Part shown: one piece after another, positions 10,833-21,032 of the stretch
How the letters are laid out: each line of letters begins with the position of its first letter
Numbering within the stretch: position 1 is the stretch's first letter
Origin: Salvator merianae
Taxonomy: Eukaryota; Chordata; Lepidosauria; Squamata; Teiidae
Direction: 5' to 3'
Assembly: GCA_003586115.2 (NCBI GenBank)
Contig: QVOM02000034.1
Location: 115,009,290 to 115,073,289 of the forward strand
Length of the DNA stretch: 64,000 nt
Notes under the pieces: model-generated
The model's input: only the letters and a program-made list of their open reading frames with translations
The model's database searches: none
What the model was told of the DNA's origin: nothing
Position numbers and translations under genes: made by a program

Positions 10833-13436
10833 TTCAGTACACAAAGATAGCTAGAGTTTCAGTCTGATTAAATAAGACTTTTGGAAAAGTTCTCTTTAAT
10901 AAGACTGGAATTTCAGGCATCTTTACTGTCTGAAGATGTGATCACACAGGAGGTTTTTTGGGCATCCATTTTCTGGGATCACCCCATCTGCAGATGCAGG
11001 AACATACACACACACGCATATCAGACAGTTTAAAAAAATAGGCAGCTAAAAGCCTGCTGCCTGACAGCTCTTCCTTTTCATCACCTTCCTTGTTCATCTC
11101 CCATTGGCCACCACCATCCTAGGATTCTATGAACCTAATCAGTCAGCTGCCATAGTAGGCTGGGGCTGGTTAGCATCTCATAGCCTTCCATCTAATCCAA
11201 CCCAAACTGCTATGACTTGTCCCAAGAGACATTATTTTGTGTCTGTGGAAGGGGTGGATAATCAGAGGCTTGGGGACAAAGTAGTGTTTTTTTTTAATGT
11301 TAGGTCTGTCCCTCGAGTCTCAAATTCATCCCAGGGATATCCCTAAGCACATGTCTGAAGACACCCAAGTTAAGCCTAAAAATTATGATCCTGTGGGGCA
11401 TTTAAACAGCATAGAATTTTGTCATTTTCTGATTATTTTCTTGCATGTTAGCTGTGCTTTGTTTTACATACCAGTAGGCATCCACTTAATTAATTTTATT
11501 GACAGTTAACAGAAGGTAAAACAGGGAAAGAGTAAATCTCTGAAAGACTGGCTCCAAAGGAGAAAAAAAGTTTTAAAAACCCCTCTCTTTAAAACCTCCT
11601 TCAAATAGGAACAATTCTTCTAAGCTTCAAAGCTGGTTCACAAGTGTTACTTTCCTGGTGCCTTTATACTTTTCTTAGAAAATAAAATTTATATACTTAA
11701 AATGAAGGTCCATCTCTTACTAAGAATTAATGTATTTCTCTGGGTTGCTTTTCAGAGAACTATCTAGTGCAAGAAAACAAAATTAAAAAGTCAGGATACA
11801 AATCTATCCCACAACGTGTTTAATGATTTTTTTGATAAATCCTTGTTGTAAGGTATTGTTAAAAAGAAGCTTTCATAATAACCTGACAGTGAAGGCTAAA
11901 CAAACAAAATAGAAATAACTCAATGTTGTGTATGAGAAAAAATTCACTGAATTAACTAGAAATGAAATTCAGCTCTGCTTTCTATTGGCAAATTTGTCTG
12001 AAGACCCAATAATAATCAGACAGATGTAGAGGTTAAAAATAGATTATTTGAAAATTATACTTCCTTGCTTCCACTGACCTTTGAAGATGGAAGAAAAACA
12101 CAGTATAGATTTTTTTAAAAAAATGCAAGTTATCACAATGAATATAGCAGCAGTTATACAAAATTCTTTCCATTGCATTAGAGCTGGGAAACCTAGCTAT
12201 TCGGTATATAATTTGCTTTCTCAATTGCTTGCATTTTACTGTGAAATGAGTTTAATGTATGTTGCACTGCAGATGAAACCTGCATTCTCATGATAAACAC
12301 ATCTGTTCTTCTATTACAACTTGTTTATTCAACTTCCATTTGCTACCTTTCATTCTGTGTTTATTATGATAGTGGGGGCGGGAGAGGAAATGTGGCCGTT
12401 AGCAATGTTGGCAATCCTATTGTGTTGTGATTATTTGAGAAACCTAATAATCCACATAAATGAATTCTGACTTAAGGATGGCCTGCTTGACTAAATCAGG
12501 GTGATTTTCTTGGGTGAATAACAAACCAGTTCAGTGTGCCAATACCTTAATTAACGAGAGCCTCTCTTCATCTTGATCTCATTTTAATTTACAGGGTAAT
12601 GCTACAATAATATCACTAATGGAAGGTGCATTAAAGGGCATCAAGTAGTATTAACAGTATTAAATTATGGTACTTGTGTTAATTAACTTCTGGAGCAAGA
12701 TGGTACTAATGGTTAAAAAGGTCCACTGGTGCATAAATACGGTCTGGCTGGGTAGGAATAAGAATTCAAGAAAGGCTAGAGAGCCTTCATTCACTCTGGT
12801 CATTACTAAATGTAATTTTTTTTTTTAAGCTAGACATTGTGAATAAGTCTTCAGAAAGCCTTTATTGTTCTGCTGTACTTAGAAAAGACATTTTGCAATC
12901 CCTGAATGCCTTGGCTTTATTGAAAACTACCCTTTATCACATATGGGAAGGGAGAAAATGCTGAACAACAGCTTCATTGGAAAGCACAAGTATGCCCCCA
13001 CAAGTTGCTCTTACGCTTGGAAACACAATATTGTGGTTCATAGGTAATGCTAAACTATTGTTTATGTGTTGGGTGCGTGAGACTCTGCCAGGAGGCGATA
13101 AGAAGCTTTTACTTCTGTTTTCAATTAACTGCTGTTTGTTGTTAACATTCAAGCCATAACTGTAGTTAATCTTAACAGCAATGAAGAAAAAACTAGCCAG
13201 GATCATAAACCATTCTTAAAAGATGGCTAACCATTTATGGCCTCCTGAGAGCCACATTCAAGTCTTCTGGGCTCTGCATGGTGGGTTTGGCTACCCCCCA
13301 CTTTCAAGTGTGCACACATACATATGGTTCATACGTTCACAACAGCTGGAAAAAAAAGAGATTTTGTACCTCCCTGTTTATTAAAAGATCAGTCCGATTT
13401 GCATCCCCCTAGAAGAGCTGGGTTTGGTGAAAGGAT
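10833..13436. other. Non-repetitive AT-rich stretch
   Basis: No repeat family recognised. The part around 12,400-12,760 is AT-rich with several TTAATTAA/TAAT words and looks like ordinary unique vertebrate non-coding DNA. Conservation cannot be judged from one sequence. Confidence 0.4.
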
Positions 13437-13640
13437 CTAAGGCCCTTTCTGCATATATCATTATTCTGGAACAAAAGCCCAAGTAGTAAACTTCTGGGCT
13501 TCATTGATCTGCACAGTAGTGTGGATCTGTGGGCCCTGCTCCCCACTAGTATGGTCCACCCACTCAGGATAGAGCGTGATCCCGATCAGGATCAGGCAGG
13601 AGCTATGACAAACAAATGCTGTATGCTTCACGGAAGCTCC
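13437..13640 (+). mobile_element. Family B TIR element, left half
   Basis: Starts TAAGGCCCTTTCTGCAT, a good family B terminus, and continues with the family segment ATCTGCACAGTAGTGTGGATCTG and a CCACTAGTATGG landmark. The right half cannot be followed past about 13,640. Confidence 0.5.
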
Positions 13641-14859
13641 CGTCCCCAGAAACCTCACTGCTGTGAATCATTTTTGCACTGGATCAGCAATGGCCATGGG
13701 AGGTGGTCAGTCAAGTGCAAAAGCTGCCTGGGCAGAAACCAGAACAGGAAGTCATCTCCTTCCTTCCTGTCTATCCACACAGGAGAGTGGAGACGAATCA
13801 GGTGTCAACAACCACAGTAAGCGTCATTTCACCAGCCTTACCAGTAAGTCAACTCCTGGTGCAGTAAATGCATCACAGGCAGGGTATCCAGATATTTGGA
13901 TGCCCTGTTCTTGGGTTGGCTTGGGGAGCATTCTAGCTTTCCCATATGGACACAACCTAAGTTTAAAGCAAAAAAATCTTCCAGTCTTTGCAGACCCACT
14001 GAGGCAAGGAGGGGGCATTCCTCAGGTCTTGTTCATGTAAAGCTAATCCATACAAGACCTTTGTATTTACGGGCTGATGGTACAGTATAGTGAACAAATC
14101 AGCTCCTAGTGAACTCACGCATGTAAAGACGTTTTCTTGTTGGTGGTGGTGGAGGAGAATCTTACTAAAACTCTCAGCAAGATTCTCTAGATTATTTCCC
14201 AAGTTGCAGTCTGCATTTCCACCTAGAAATGTTGTTAGCCTTTTCAAGACTAGTTTGAGTTCTTAGGTCAGGGATGCTTAGCAGCACACACAAAAAAAAT
14301 TCCAGATGTTACTGAATTCTTGTTCTCTTAGGTCTAGGTGGCTTGACCAATGGCAGTGGTAGCAGAGGTTCAGGAAAATCTTGATGGCCTGTCTTGAAAG
14401 TGTACTCTGGTGTTTTGTCTATAGAGATACTATTCAGTTATCTTCAATTCTTTATGACTATTCTAATGGTATTCATTTGAAACATCTGTAAACTACCCTA
14501 ATGTTATTGAAATAGTGTAAGAAGTTTGGAGGACTTAAGTGGGAGAATTCTGTCTCTGCATTTTCCCACTTTGGGTTATGAAATTGCACACTGAGTTACT
14601 TCATTCCCCCCAACTAAAACATTTGTTTGGAACCATATTAACAGTACAATGTTGAGCATATTTACTCAAAGGTAATCCCTTTATTGTGTTTAGTGGAACT
14701 CAGGCAGCAGCATCATAAATGCCTAGACCACCCCTTCACCTAACCTAGAATGGGGTCTCCAAACATCTGGATGCTTCAGGGTTGGGATTGTACATTTACA
14801 TGTAGCTACCCATAACTGGCATTTGGCCACTCATCTTACTTGCAAGCTTCAATTGACAA
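13641..14859. other. No recognised feature
   Basis: Short open frames on both strands with no recognisable domain. Some words near 13,850-14,040 resemble family B, but I could not align them. Confidence 0.4.
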
Positions 14860-15330
14860 CTGTCTGGTAGCAAATTTTTGGCTGTCACTATACCACTTCC
14901 TTGGATCTCTCCAGCTGGTCCATTTCTACTGAAATTGTCCACCAGCTGGAGTAGTCTACGTATCCCAGAACAAGGCCATCTGCATTTGGCCAGCTGTTCC
15001 ACAACAGTCCCCACACTGGCCCTGAAGCTCACATGAGCTTTGGAGCAGGCTTCTGAAAGCTCTGATGGCCTGGAATGAAAGTTCATGGCCTTGGAGCTCC
15101 CAGGGGACCCACATTGGCAGCATGCCTTGTCACATCACCAAACTAGGTTCATTCCCCTGGTAAACTGGAACACAGAGGCATGTGCATTCCACACCATTCC
15201 ATGGTATGATTTATCAGGCACTAGGATGCTGGTAGAGCTTTCTAAATAGGTCTACTAGTCTACTGATCTAGGCAGTCATCTTGGACCACCTAGACTGGTA
15301 TATGATCCATTCGGAGCAGGGCTCCCTTAA
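14860..15330 (-). mobile_element. Family B TIR element, degenerate, minus orientation
   Basis: The landmark order is reversed relative to the 30-kb copy: GAAGCTCACATGAGCTTTGG, then the hairpin GGCCTGGAATGAAAGTTCATGGCC-like block (15,068-15,091), then GGGACCCACATTGGCAGCATG and a CATCACCAAA word. Neither end is a clean terminus. Confidence 0.45.
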
Positions 15331-17074
15331 ACCACACTAAGAAAAAAGGTTCCCGAACCCTTTACTATACCAGATTAAGAGCAGGTGCAGAAATAAGATG
15401 CCTCCTCCTGGTTCATGTAGAGTGACCGAGGAAGAAGTAATTGACTGACTGGTCCAGTTTCCAGCCACTTCTGGTCTGCCATGCAAGCAGCCTAGCTGGA
15501 AACCTTGCAGCTGTGGAATTTTGGTTCCGCAAGTACAAGGCTGTGAGGCAGTGAGATACACAGCACCTGAGAACTTGCCTTAGGGTGTGCTTCATGCACG
15601 TTGCCCCCTTGTCTGGTGGAATCCCACCTTAGTGTGGATTCAGATTTACAGTCAGGAAAAATTGCGGACAATCATACCTTGAGTCAGTTGAGTTGTAGAA
15701 GTTTAACTCACAGCTAACTTGCTGCATTGATTTAAATGGGAAGTAACTGCATCCGCTTTAGAGGAATTCAACCAGATTGCATGAATATATCTCAATACCA
15801 AGGCATCTACAGTGTTGCATAAATGATCAGTAAACCCAAGCAGAGCAACATCCCAAACAGTAGTCATAAACAGATTGAAACCCCAAGGGGATAGCCTCCC
15901 AGTCTGAAGCCTCCTTTTGATCCACCTGAACCATGTTTTGATCTATAGCAAATCAGTATATGGTTCAAAGACATTCGAAAAGGGTTTCCAGTTAGAGCTT
16001 TAGCCTTTCCCCACTACCAGCTCAGACATCCTCTGTGAGCCATTGCTGATCCAAAATAGATTGAATGGTATCCAGAAGCCTAGAAATCCTTTACTGCAGG
16101 CACATGGAGATTTCAGCTTTAGTCTCTCAGAATTAACTTTTTATGTTCCTTGTCCTTGAAAGCCAACTACAGGAGAGGAGCTGTAGGAGAGATAAGTAAC
16201 TAGCATGGAAGGGAGATATTGACCATTCACTTGCTTATATACAATAGAAGCACTTTGTGCATATCTGAATGCTTGTAATGGATTAGTCAGAGAACCCTTG
16301 GAAATTACCTAATGGTGACGAAAAAGGAAGCATAATAAACTTTTTTAATTTGTTGATATCCAGTGGAAGCAGAAGAACCAGGTGAATGAGGAAAGTGTAC
16401 TGCTTTTTCTTATACCCTGTATAACTGTGCGGAGCCACTACAGGCAATGCTGTTTCTGCCGTTGTTTCCTTCTGTTATTCAGCTACTTGGGAGAAATCAT
16501 ATGCTTAAGGTTCAGATAATGAAATTTATATTGCTTTGGGTGACTTCTGTTCTTGTGAGCTCAGACAGGACTGTCAAGATAAAGTCCAGGGACCATTTGC
16601 TAAGATCTTCAATATAAGAATCAATGCTTTATTCTGAAACCTAAAATATCTTAGAGTCCCTTTGCAATACATACCATTAAGCCTTTCATTTTATTTTTAT
16701 ACTCTCCCTCTGCTGGAATCTTCTGAATGTGAGCCCTAGGGCTTTACAACCATGTCCCAGCAATAACAACAGCTCAGTTCTTGTCCCTCACGTTATCAGT
16801 TTTAAATTTAATCTACCTCAGAGTCTAAATAACATGCCGTTTGGGTGGGGGGAAGTGCTCATAGTTACCCTTCTTTCCCTTCTGTTGTCACACCTACAAT
16901 TTCACAAGTTGACTTCAACTGCTTGCTGTTCAGATATTGGATGGAGAACCTTTAGTGGCTCTTGTTTTTCCTCTTTCCCTAGCTTAAAAAAAGGGGGGGG
17001 GGGGACTTCAGACAAGGAAACAAGTATTTTCAGATATTTTTAATGCATTTTCAGGTGTATAGTCAATAACAAAT
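15331..17074. other. No recognised feature
   Basis: Unassigned sequence with a G-run of about 12 near 16,993-17,004. A faint RT-like reading on the minus strand near 15,845-15,900 is too weak to annotate. Confidence 0.4.
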
Positions 17075-17130
17075 GCTTAAGAATGTAAGTTTAAACCAAA
17101 GGCTATTTAGTCCATCAGCCTGTTGTCACA

Positions 17131-17579
17131 GGCCCTTTCTGCTTTGTGCTAGCCAGACTACAGCAACCAATCCCAATTATGCTTCATCCGCATTGGATGA
17201 AGCGTGGACTGGGCTAGGGTGCCCAAAATGACACCCTAGCCCAGTGTAGCTGTAGAACTCAACATTGAGGACAGCAACAGCCCCAGGGCCAATCTACTGG
17301 ACCATGGAGGTGTGCAGCTAGTACATTCCAGCGTTCTGCAATACCATGGGAGACCCTTTTCGGCAGCACTCCAGGAAGCACCTCTGGAAATGGGTGTATC
17401 TCAAAAATGGCTTCACTGGAAGCTTCAAAGCCCAGGAAGGAAACTTCCCTGTCTTTGGAGCCTCCATGCTTGCCTCCAAGGGCTCTTAGAAGTCAGTGGC
17501 TGCACGTGTAGCAGAACAGGCCATCCCAAATGCAGATGGCCCTACCCCATCCCAGGAGGGAGGGCACGTGGAAAGGGCC
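17131..17579 (+). mobile_element. Family B TIR element inserted in the CR1 3' UTR
   Basis: Left end GGCCCTTTCTGCTTTGTGC and right end ACGTGGAAAGGGCC. The CR1 sequence reads TGTTGTCACA before it and CAGTGGC just after it. Comparison with the normal CR1 reading TCACAGTGG places the insertion exactly and limits the target duplication to about 2-3 bases (ACA on the left, CCA on the right). Internal family landmarks include the GGAAGGAAACTTCC mini-hairpin at 17,436-17,449. No coding capacity. Confidence 0.72.
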
Positions 17580-17769
17580 CCAGTGGCTAAATCATTGCCT
17601 AGGAAAGGTTTGCAAGCAAAACCCAGCCAAAGTTGCCAGTAAGCACAAACAAAGCTGGTGTTCTGTAAGGTCTCCTGAAGAACAGCCATCTGCACTTTCA
17701 CTTAAAAGTCTTTTACATCTCTCACCTGTAATGAGATGCTGAGTCAAAACAATTGGATCAATTTTATTG

Positions 17770-18540
17770 TTGATTATTACAGAAATATGTAACAGCTCCA
17801 GTAGAAATCCTTGGGGGACCCCACTTGTTATATTTGTTCTTCTATTTGGGGGGAGAAAAATCCACTTACTCTTACTTTGTACTTCCTTAATGCATTACTT
17901 GTGCTGTGGCACACTATCATTCTGTTCTATGATTCCAAAATATACAGAGGAAAGTTTGATGAGAGTCTTCTTCAGTGGTTACTGGATCACATTTTCCAAG
18001 CCAGAGAATTCCAAAAGCTTAGTGAGAAAAGACCTGTTTTTACAGAAGCCACTTTGCCTGTCCTCCAGCAAGATGTGTCCTTCCATGTGCTTTGTTACTT
18101 TTGCAGGTTTTTGCCAATTTTCCCACAACAGACATTAAACTGTTAAGCCTATAATTTCCCAGCTGTTCTATTCTGTCCCTTTAAAAAAGAAAAAGAAAAA
18201 ACATTTACATTGACTTCTCAAGGCCTCAGATATAAAAGTTGGTCTTAGCAACAAGTTGTATTATGTTATGAGGGGTGCAATCTCACATTTGATTTCAACT
18301 TCTTTTATAAAGCTCAGATGGATGCCATCCAGACCCAGTGATTTGTTAGTACTTTGTCAGTAAGGCCTATCTCTTATCACTGACTCAGTTCCTTAGATTC
18401 AGTCATGAGAAAATTAACTGAAGGTAAGGAGTCTGTCCTACATCATTCACTATAATGGCATGCACAAATCATTCATTTCACATTTCTCCAGATTTTTTTT
18501 TTCCCTCTCTGTCCTTTAGCATACCTATGGCTCCTTCACT
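17770..18540 (-). pseudogene. CR1 ORF2 reverse-transcriptase remnant
   Basis: The reverse complement of 17,808-17,822 encodes GVPQG, the RT motif preceding the palm. The reverse complement of about 18,320-18,340 reads close to the GPDGIH block of CR1 RT, and 18,420-18,520 resembles the upstream ...FFASVF... region. The spacing and order match CR1 ORF2 downstream of the EN domain at 18,848-19,690, so I treat it as the same copy. Frames are broken throughout and the YADD box is missing. Confidence 0.6.
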
Positions 18541-18545
18541 CAAGG

Positions 18546-18847
18546 ACCTTTTCACATTTACCTGAACTGGACTACTCCAGCTGGAAACATTGGGCCTTTC
18601 TGCACTTTCTACCTTAGAATGGGATAATTATAGCCCAGCTGCTCCTGGTATAGCTGTGGAGTGCTTCACAGCTGTACCAGGAGCAGCTGGACTATAATTA
18701 TCCCATTCTAAGGTAGAAAGTGCAGAAAGGCCCATTACTACCAGAATGGCTCCCAGCTGGAGCAGTCCAGCCTTCCCAAAACAGGGGCAGTTTGTTCCTG
18801 GGCATTTCTTGTGCTTTGCAGCCATTTCTTGTACTCAGCTAGAAACA
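18546..18847. mobile_element. TIR-type element (outer host of the palindromic MITE)
   Basis: The left end reads GGACCTTTTCACATTTACC, a family A/B-like terminus, followed by CTGGACTACTCCAGCTGG. The right part has CCAGCTGGAGCAGTCCAG, its inverted partner. The element lies between the EN and RT parts of the CR1 copy and is itself split by the palindromic MITE at 18,592-18,733. The outer right boundary is uncertain. Confidence 0.5.
18592..18733. mobile_element. Palindromic miniature TIR element, 142 bp, near-perfect hairpin
   Basis: The two halves are reverse complements over about 65 bases each with only two or three mismatches, leaving a loop of roughly 8-10 bases near 18,658-18,667. Ends are GGGCCTTTCTGCACTTTC and its complement. 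The flanks carry ATT on both sides (18,589-18,591 and 18,734-18,736), a candidate 3-bp target duplication. It has no coding capacity and is essentially all terminal repeat. Confidence 0.85.
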
Positions 18848-19690
18848 TCAAAACTGGGGAAATAAAGGTCCCTGGCTTTTCTTTTTAGGAATTGTTAAAG
18901 ATTGTGCCTCTAGAATCTCCTTTCTCAAAATTTCCCATCCTTCCTGGACATTTCTGTCCTTTAAGACATCCAGCCAATGGATCCTTCCTACCCTCCTTCT
19001 GAGTCCATCAAAATCTGCTCCTTTGAAATCTAACCTTGAAGTCCGAGTCCTGTCAGATCTTCCTCTTTTTGTTATCCAAAACTCAATGATAGCATGGTCA
19101 CTGCCACCCAGGGTCCCAGTCACCCTTACTTCCTCAACCATTTCCTCCCTGTTGGTAAGGATTAGGTCCAAGATAGCACACCCCCTTGTTTTTTCCTCCA
19201 TCCTTTGGAAAATGAAGTTATCTGCCAGAGAGGATAAGAATTTATTGGACCCATGACTTTTGCCAGAGAGAGATTCCCAACAAATGTCCGGATAATTAAA
19301 ATCTCCCATAATGACTAGGTCGTGTTTCCCCGAGAGCTTGGCCATCTGATATATAAATAGTTCATCCATATATTCTGTTTGTCCAGGGGGTCTATAATAA
19401 ACTCCTACAACAGTATCCTTTGTGTTGCTCTCTCCTTGTATTTTCTCCCAAACGGTTTCTACAGGGCTTCCATTATCTGAAAGATTAATCTCTGTGGTGG
19501 TATATATTTTCCTTACATACAATGCAACACCTCCTCCCCTTTTATTAAGCCTGGTTTTTTTAAATAAGTTGTATCCTTCGAGCTCTGTGTTCCAATCATG
19601 CGTATTATCCCACCAAGTTTCAGTTATGCCTATGATATCATATTTATTTTCCTGTGCTAGGATTTCCAGTTCTCCTTGTTTGTTTCCCAT
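18848..19690 (-). pseudogene. CR1 ORF2 apurinic-type endonuclease domain (280 aa open frame)
   Basis: The endonuclease nicks target DNA for target-primed reverse transcription. The open frame holds the domain in order: start MGNKQGELEILAQENKYDII, catalytic ITETWWD near residue 22, the GGGVALYVRK block near residue 52, VVGVYYRPPG near residue 94, the GDFNYPDICW block near residue 128, ILDLILTN near residue 174, and GGSDHAIIEF near residue 196. These are the conserved residues of the CR1/L2-type EN, so the domain looks chemically complete. It is not a functional ORF2: the frame ends at KKKSQGPLFPQF where the nested TIR elements begin, and the RT continues only as a broken remnant below 18,540. 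The ORF1-type fragment lies upstream on the same strand at 19,870-20,130. The first Met may not be the original start; readable CR1 ORF2 can extend further upstream. Confidence 0.85.
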
Positions 19691-19869
19691 GCTTTGCGCA
19701 TTGGTATAGAAACATTTTAGTTTGCGACAAATGTCTCTTTCAAGCTTGACTCCTTTAGTTTCCTTCCAAATTGTTTGTTCTTTCCTTTCATTTCTGGTAG
19801 CAAGTTCCTTATCTGTATTTATTAGCTGTTTATCTTTCTCTGGACTTTTACTTCCCTTCCCCTTTCGCC

Positions 19870-20130
19870 CTAGTTTAAAGCTCTCCTGATGAGTGCAGCC
19901 AGTCTCCTGCCAAATATGTGCTTTCCTGTCTTTGTAAGATGGAGCCCATCTCTTGCAAGGAGTCCATCATATAAGTAGTTTAGTCCATGGTCTAGAAATC
20001 CAAATCCTTGCTGGTAGCACCATCGACGTAGCCAGTTGTTTACCTGTAGAATCCTTCTCCATCTTCCTGTTCCACGGCCATTCACTGGTAGGATAGAAGA
20101 GAAGACAACTTGCGCTCCCAGTTCCTTCAC
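19870..20130 (-). pseudogene. CR1 ORF1 C-terminal fragment (SGNH/esterase-like)
   Basis: An 86-residue open frame contains VVFSSILPVNG, RRILQVNNWLRRWC, GFGFLDHGLNY and, near the end, RDGLHLTKTGKHIFGRRLA. The DGLHLTKTGK segment matches the last catalytic block (Asp-x-x-His) of SGNH-type hydrolases, which is present in ORF1 of many CR1/L2-group LINEs. It lies 180 bp upstream of the EN open frame on the same strand, as expected for ORF1 then ORF2. The N-terminal part with the catalytic Ser block is not seen, so this is a fragment. Assignment to the esterase-type ORF1 is based on motif and context. Confidence 0.7.
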
Positions 20131-20194
20131 TTTCCTGCCCAGGTCTTCAAAGTCTCTGCAGATAGCTTCAAAAGTCTCTGCAGATAGCTTTCCC

Positions 20195-20230
20195 TGACAC
20201 TCACTAGTGTAAAGTGCAAACAGGCCCTTA
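20195..20230. mobile_element. Isolated family A terminus
   Basis: CACTAGTGTAAAGTGCAAAC then AGGCCCTTA is a family A right end, abutting the CR1 5' side. No matching left end is evident. Confidence 0.45.
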
Positions 20231-20231
20231 G

Positions 20232-20815
20232 TCTCCCAAAGCTCATACTACCAACTTCTTTCTCCTTGTTAGTCTCTAAGGGCCTGTTCACACTTAGTGA
20301 GTGGAACCTTCCAGGTCATTCACTGGAATGAAGCATTCACACCTACAAACAGCTCCAGCCGACTGGAAACTCACTGAAGCCCACCTGAAGCTTGCCTGAA
20401 GGTCACCAGCTGTGGTCAAGAAAACTGTAGTCTCTAAGCTGACTAGCGCAATCAGGTGCAGATCATTAGTGGTGCATTTGCACAACTTCCTGGTTTGGAA
20501 TGGCAATGGGGTGGGAACTGCATGGCCATGCAGGTGCCATCCAACGATTCTAACCTAGCTCTCACTAAGTTCGGACTTTAGGATCCGGACCCTGGCGGCT
20601 GTTCCAGGCACTGCTCCCACTTGCACTTCTTCCCCAGCTGGTCAGCTCAAAGAGCATACCACCAACAACAAATGCAAACACTCCTCACTGTACCTGATCC
20701 TGACCGGCCTGAACCATGCTAGTTAGACCTATTCCACTGCCATAAGTGCAAATAGGCCCTTAGAGGCTACTAGAGTCCCTTGCTTACTAGTCCAGACTAA
20801 CATGGCTACATCTTT
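20232..20815 (+). repeat. Reptilian interspersed repeat, split by a family A element
   Basis: AGCTCATACTACCAACTTCT..TTGTTAGTCTCTAAG (to 20,279) resumes after 20,763 as GCTACTAGAGTCCC..CCAGACTAACATGGCTAC. From memory, these halves together form a sequence common in reptile genomes (TTGTTAGTCTCTAAGGTGC..CAGACTAACACGGCTAC). I do not name the family. Confidence 0.55.
20280..20759 (+). mobile_element. Family A TIR element, 480 bp
   Basis: Left end GGGCCTGTTCACACTTA and right end TAAGTGCAAATAGGCCC are near-perfect inverted repeats. They extend outward as CTAA.../...TTAG, so TAA on the left faces TTA on the right and the true tip is uncertain. The element interrupts another repeat exactly after GTCTCTAAG. 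The core has AGTGAGTGGAACCTTCCAGG and differs from the 9.6-kb copy, which suggests subfamilies. Confidence 0.72.
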
Positions 20816-21032
20816 GAATTCTACCAACATGATGTTCTTGGTAACCTTTCGCAGTTTACAATTACCACAGCCATATATTGCTACAGGAAATAGCTTTGCT
20901 TAATGATTCCTACCTTAAGAATTAAGTAATGAACCCAGAAATGAACTACATTCCCTTGCCCACATATTACATCTGTAACTGCTCACCTTGAGTGCCTCTT
21001 TCACTCTACTTCAGGTAAATATTCACATACAT

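Larger units (their letters stand above)
17075..20190 (-). mobile_element. CR1-clade LINE copy, minus strand, interrupted by TIR elements
   Basis: Pieces appear in the expected order on the minus strand: ORF1 end (20,130-19,870), EN (19,690-18,848), RT entry region (about 18,540-18,300), motif GVPQG (17,822-17,808), then 3' UTR split around a family B element. The 3' UTR parts are recognisable from CR1 copies in other reptiles: the CAGTGGC block resumes at 17,581 and the 3' end near 17,075 has words like TTAGTCCATCAGCCTG. The catalytic YADD box between GVPQG and the 3' UTR is not visible, which points to an internal deletion. A ~25-bp direct duplication (around 20,143-20,190) sits at the 5' side. 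Confidence 0.75.

Noticed and set aside
15845..15900. Minus-strand reading with an FNLFMTTVWDVALL-like stretch resembling RT
   Set aside because: Flanking RT motifs including the catalytic Asp pair are absent.
19023..19709. Plus-strand open frames
   Set aside because: Antisense to the CR1 endonuclease.
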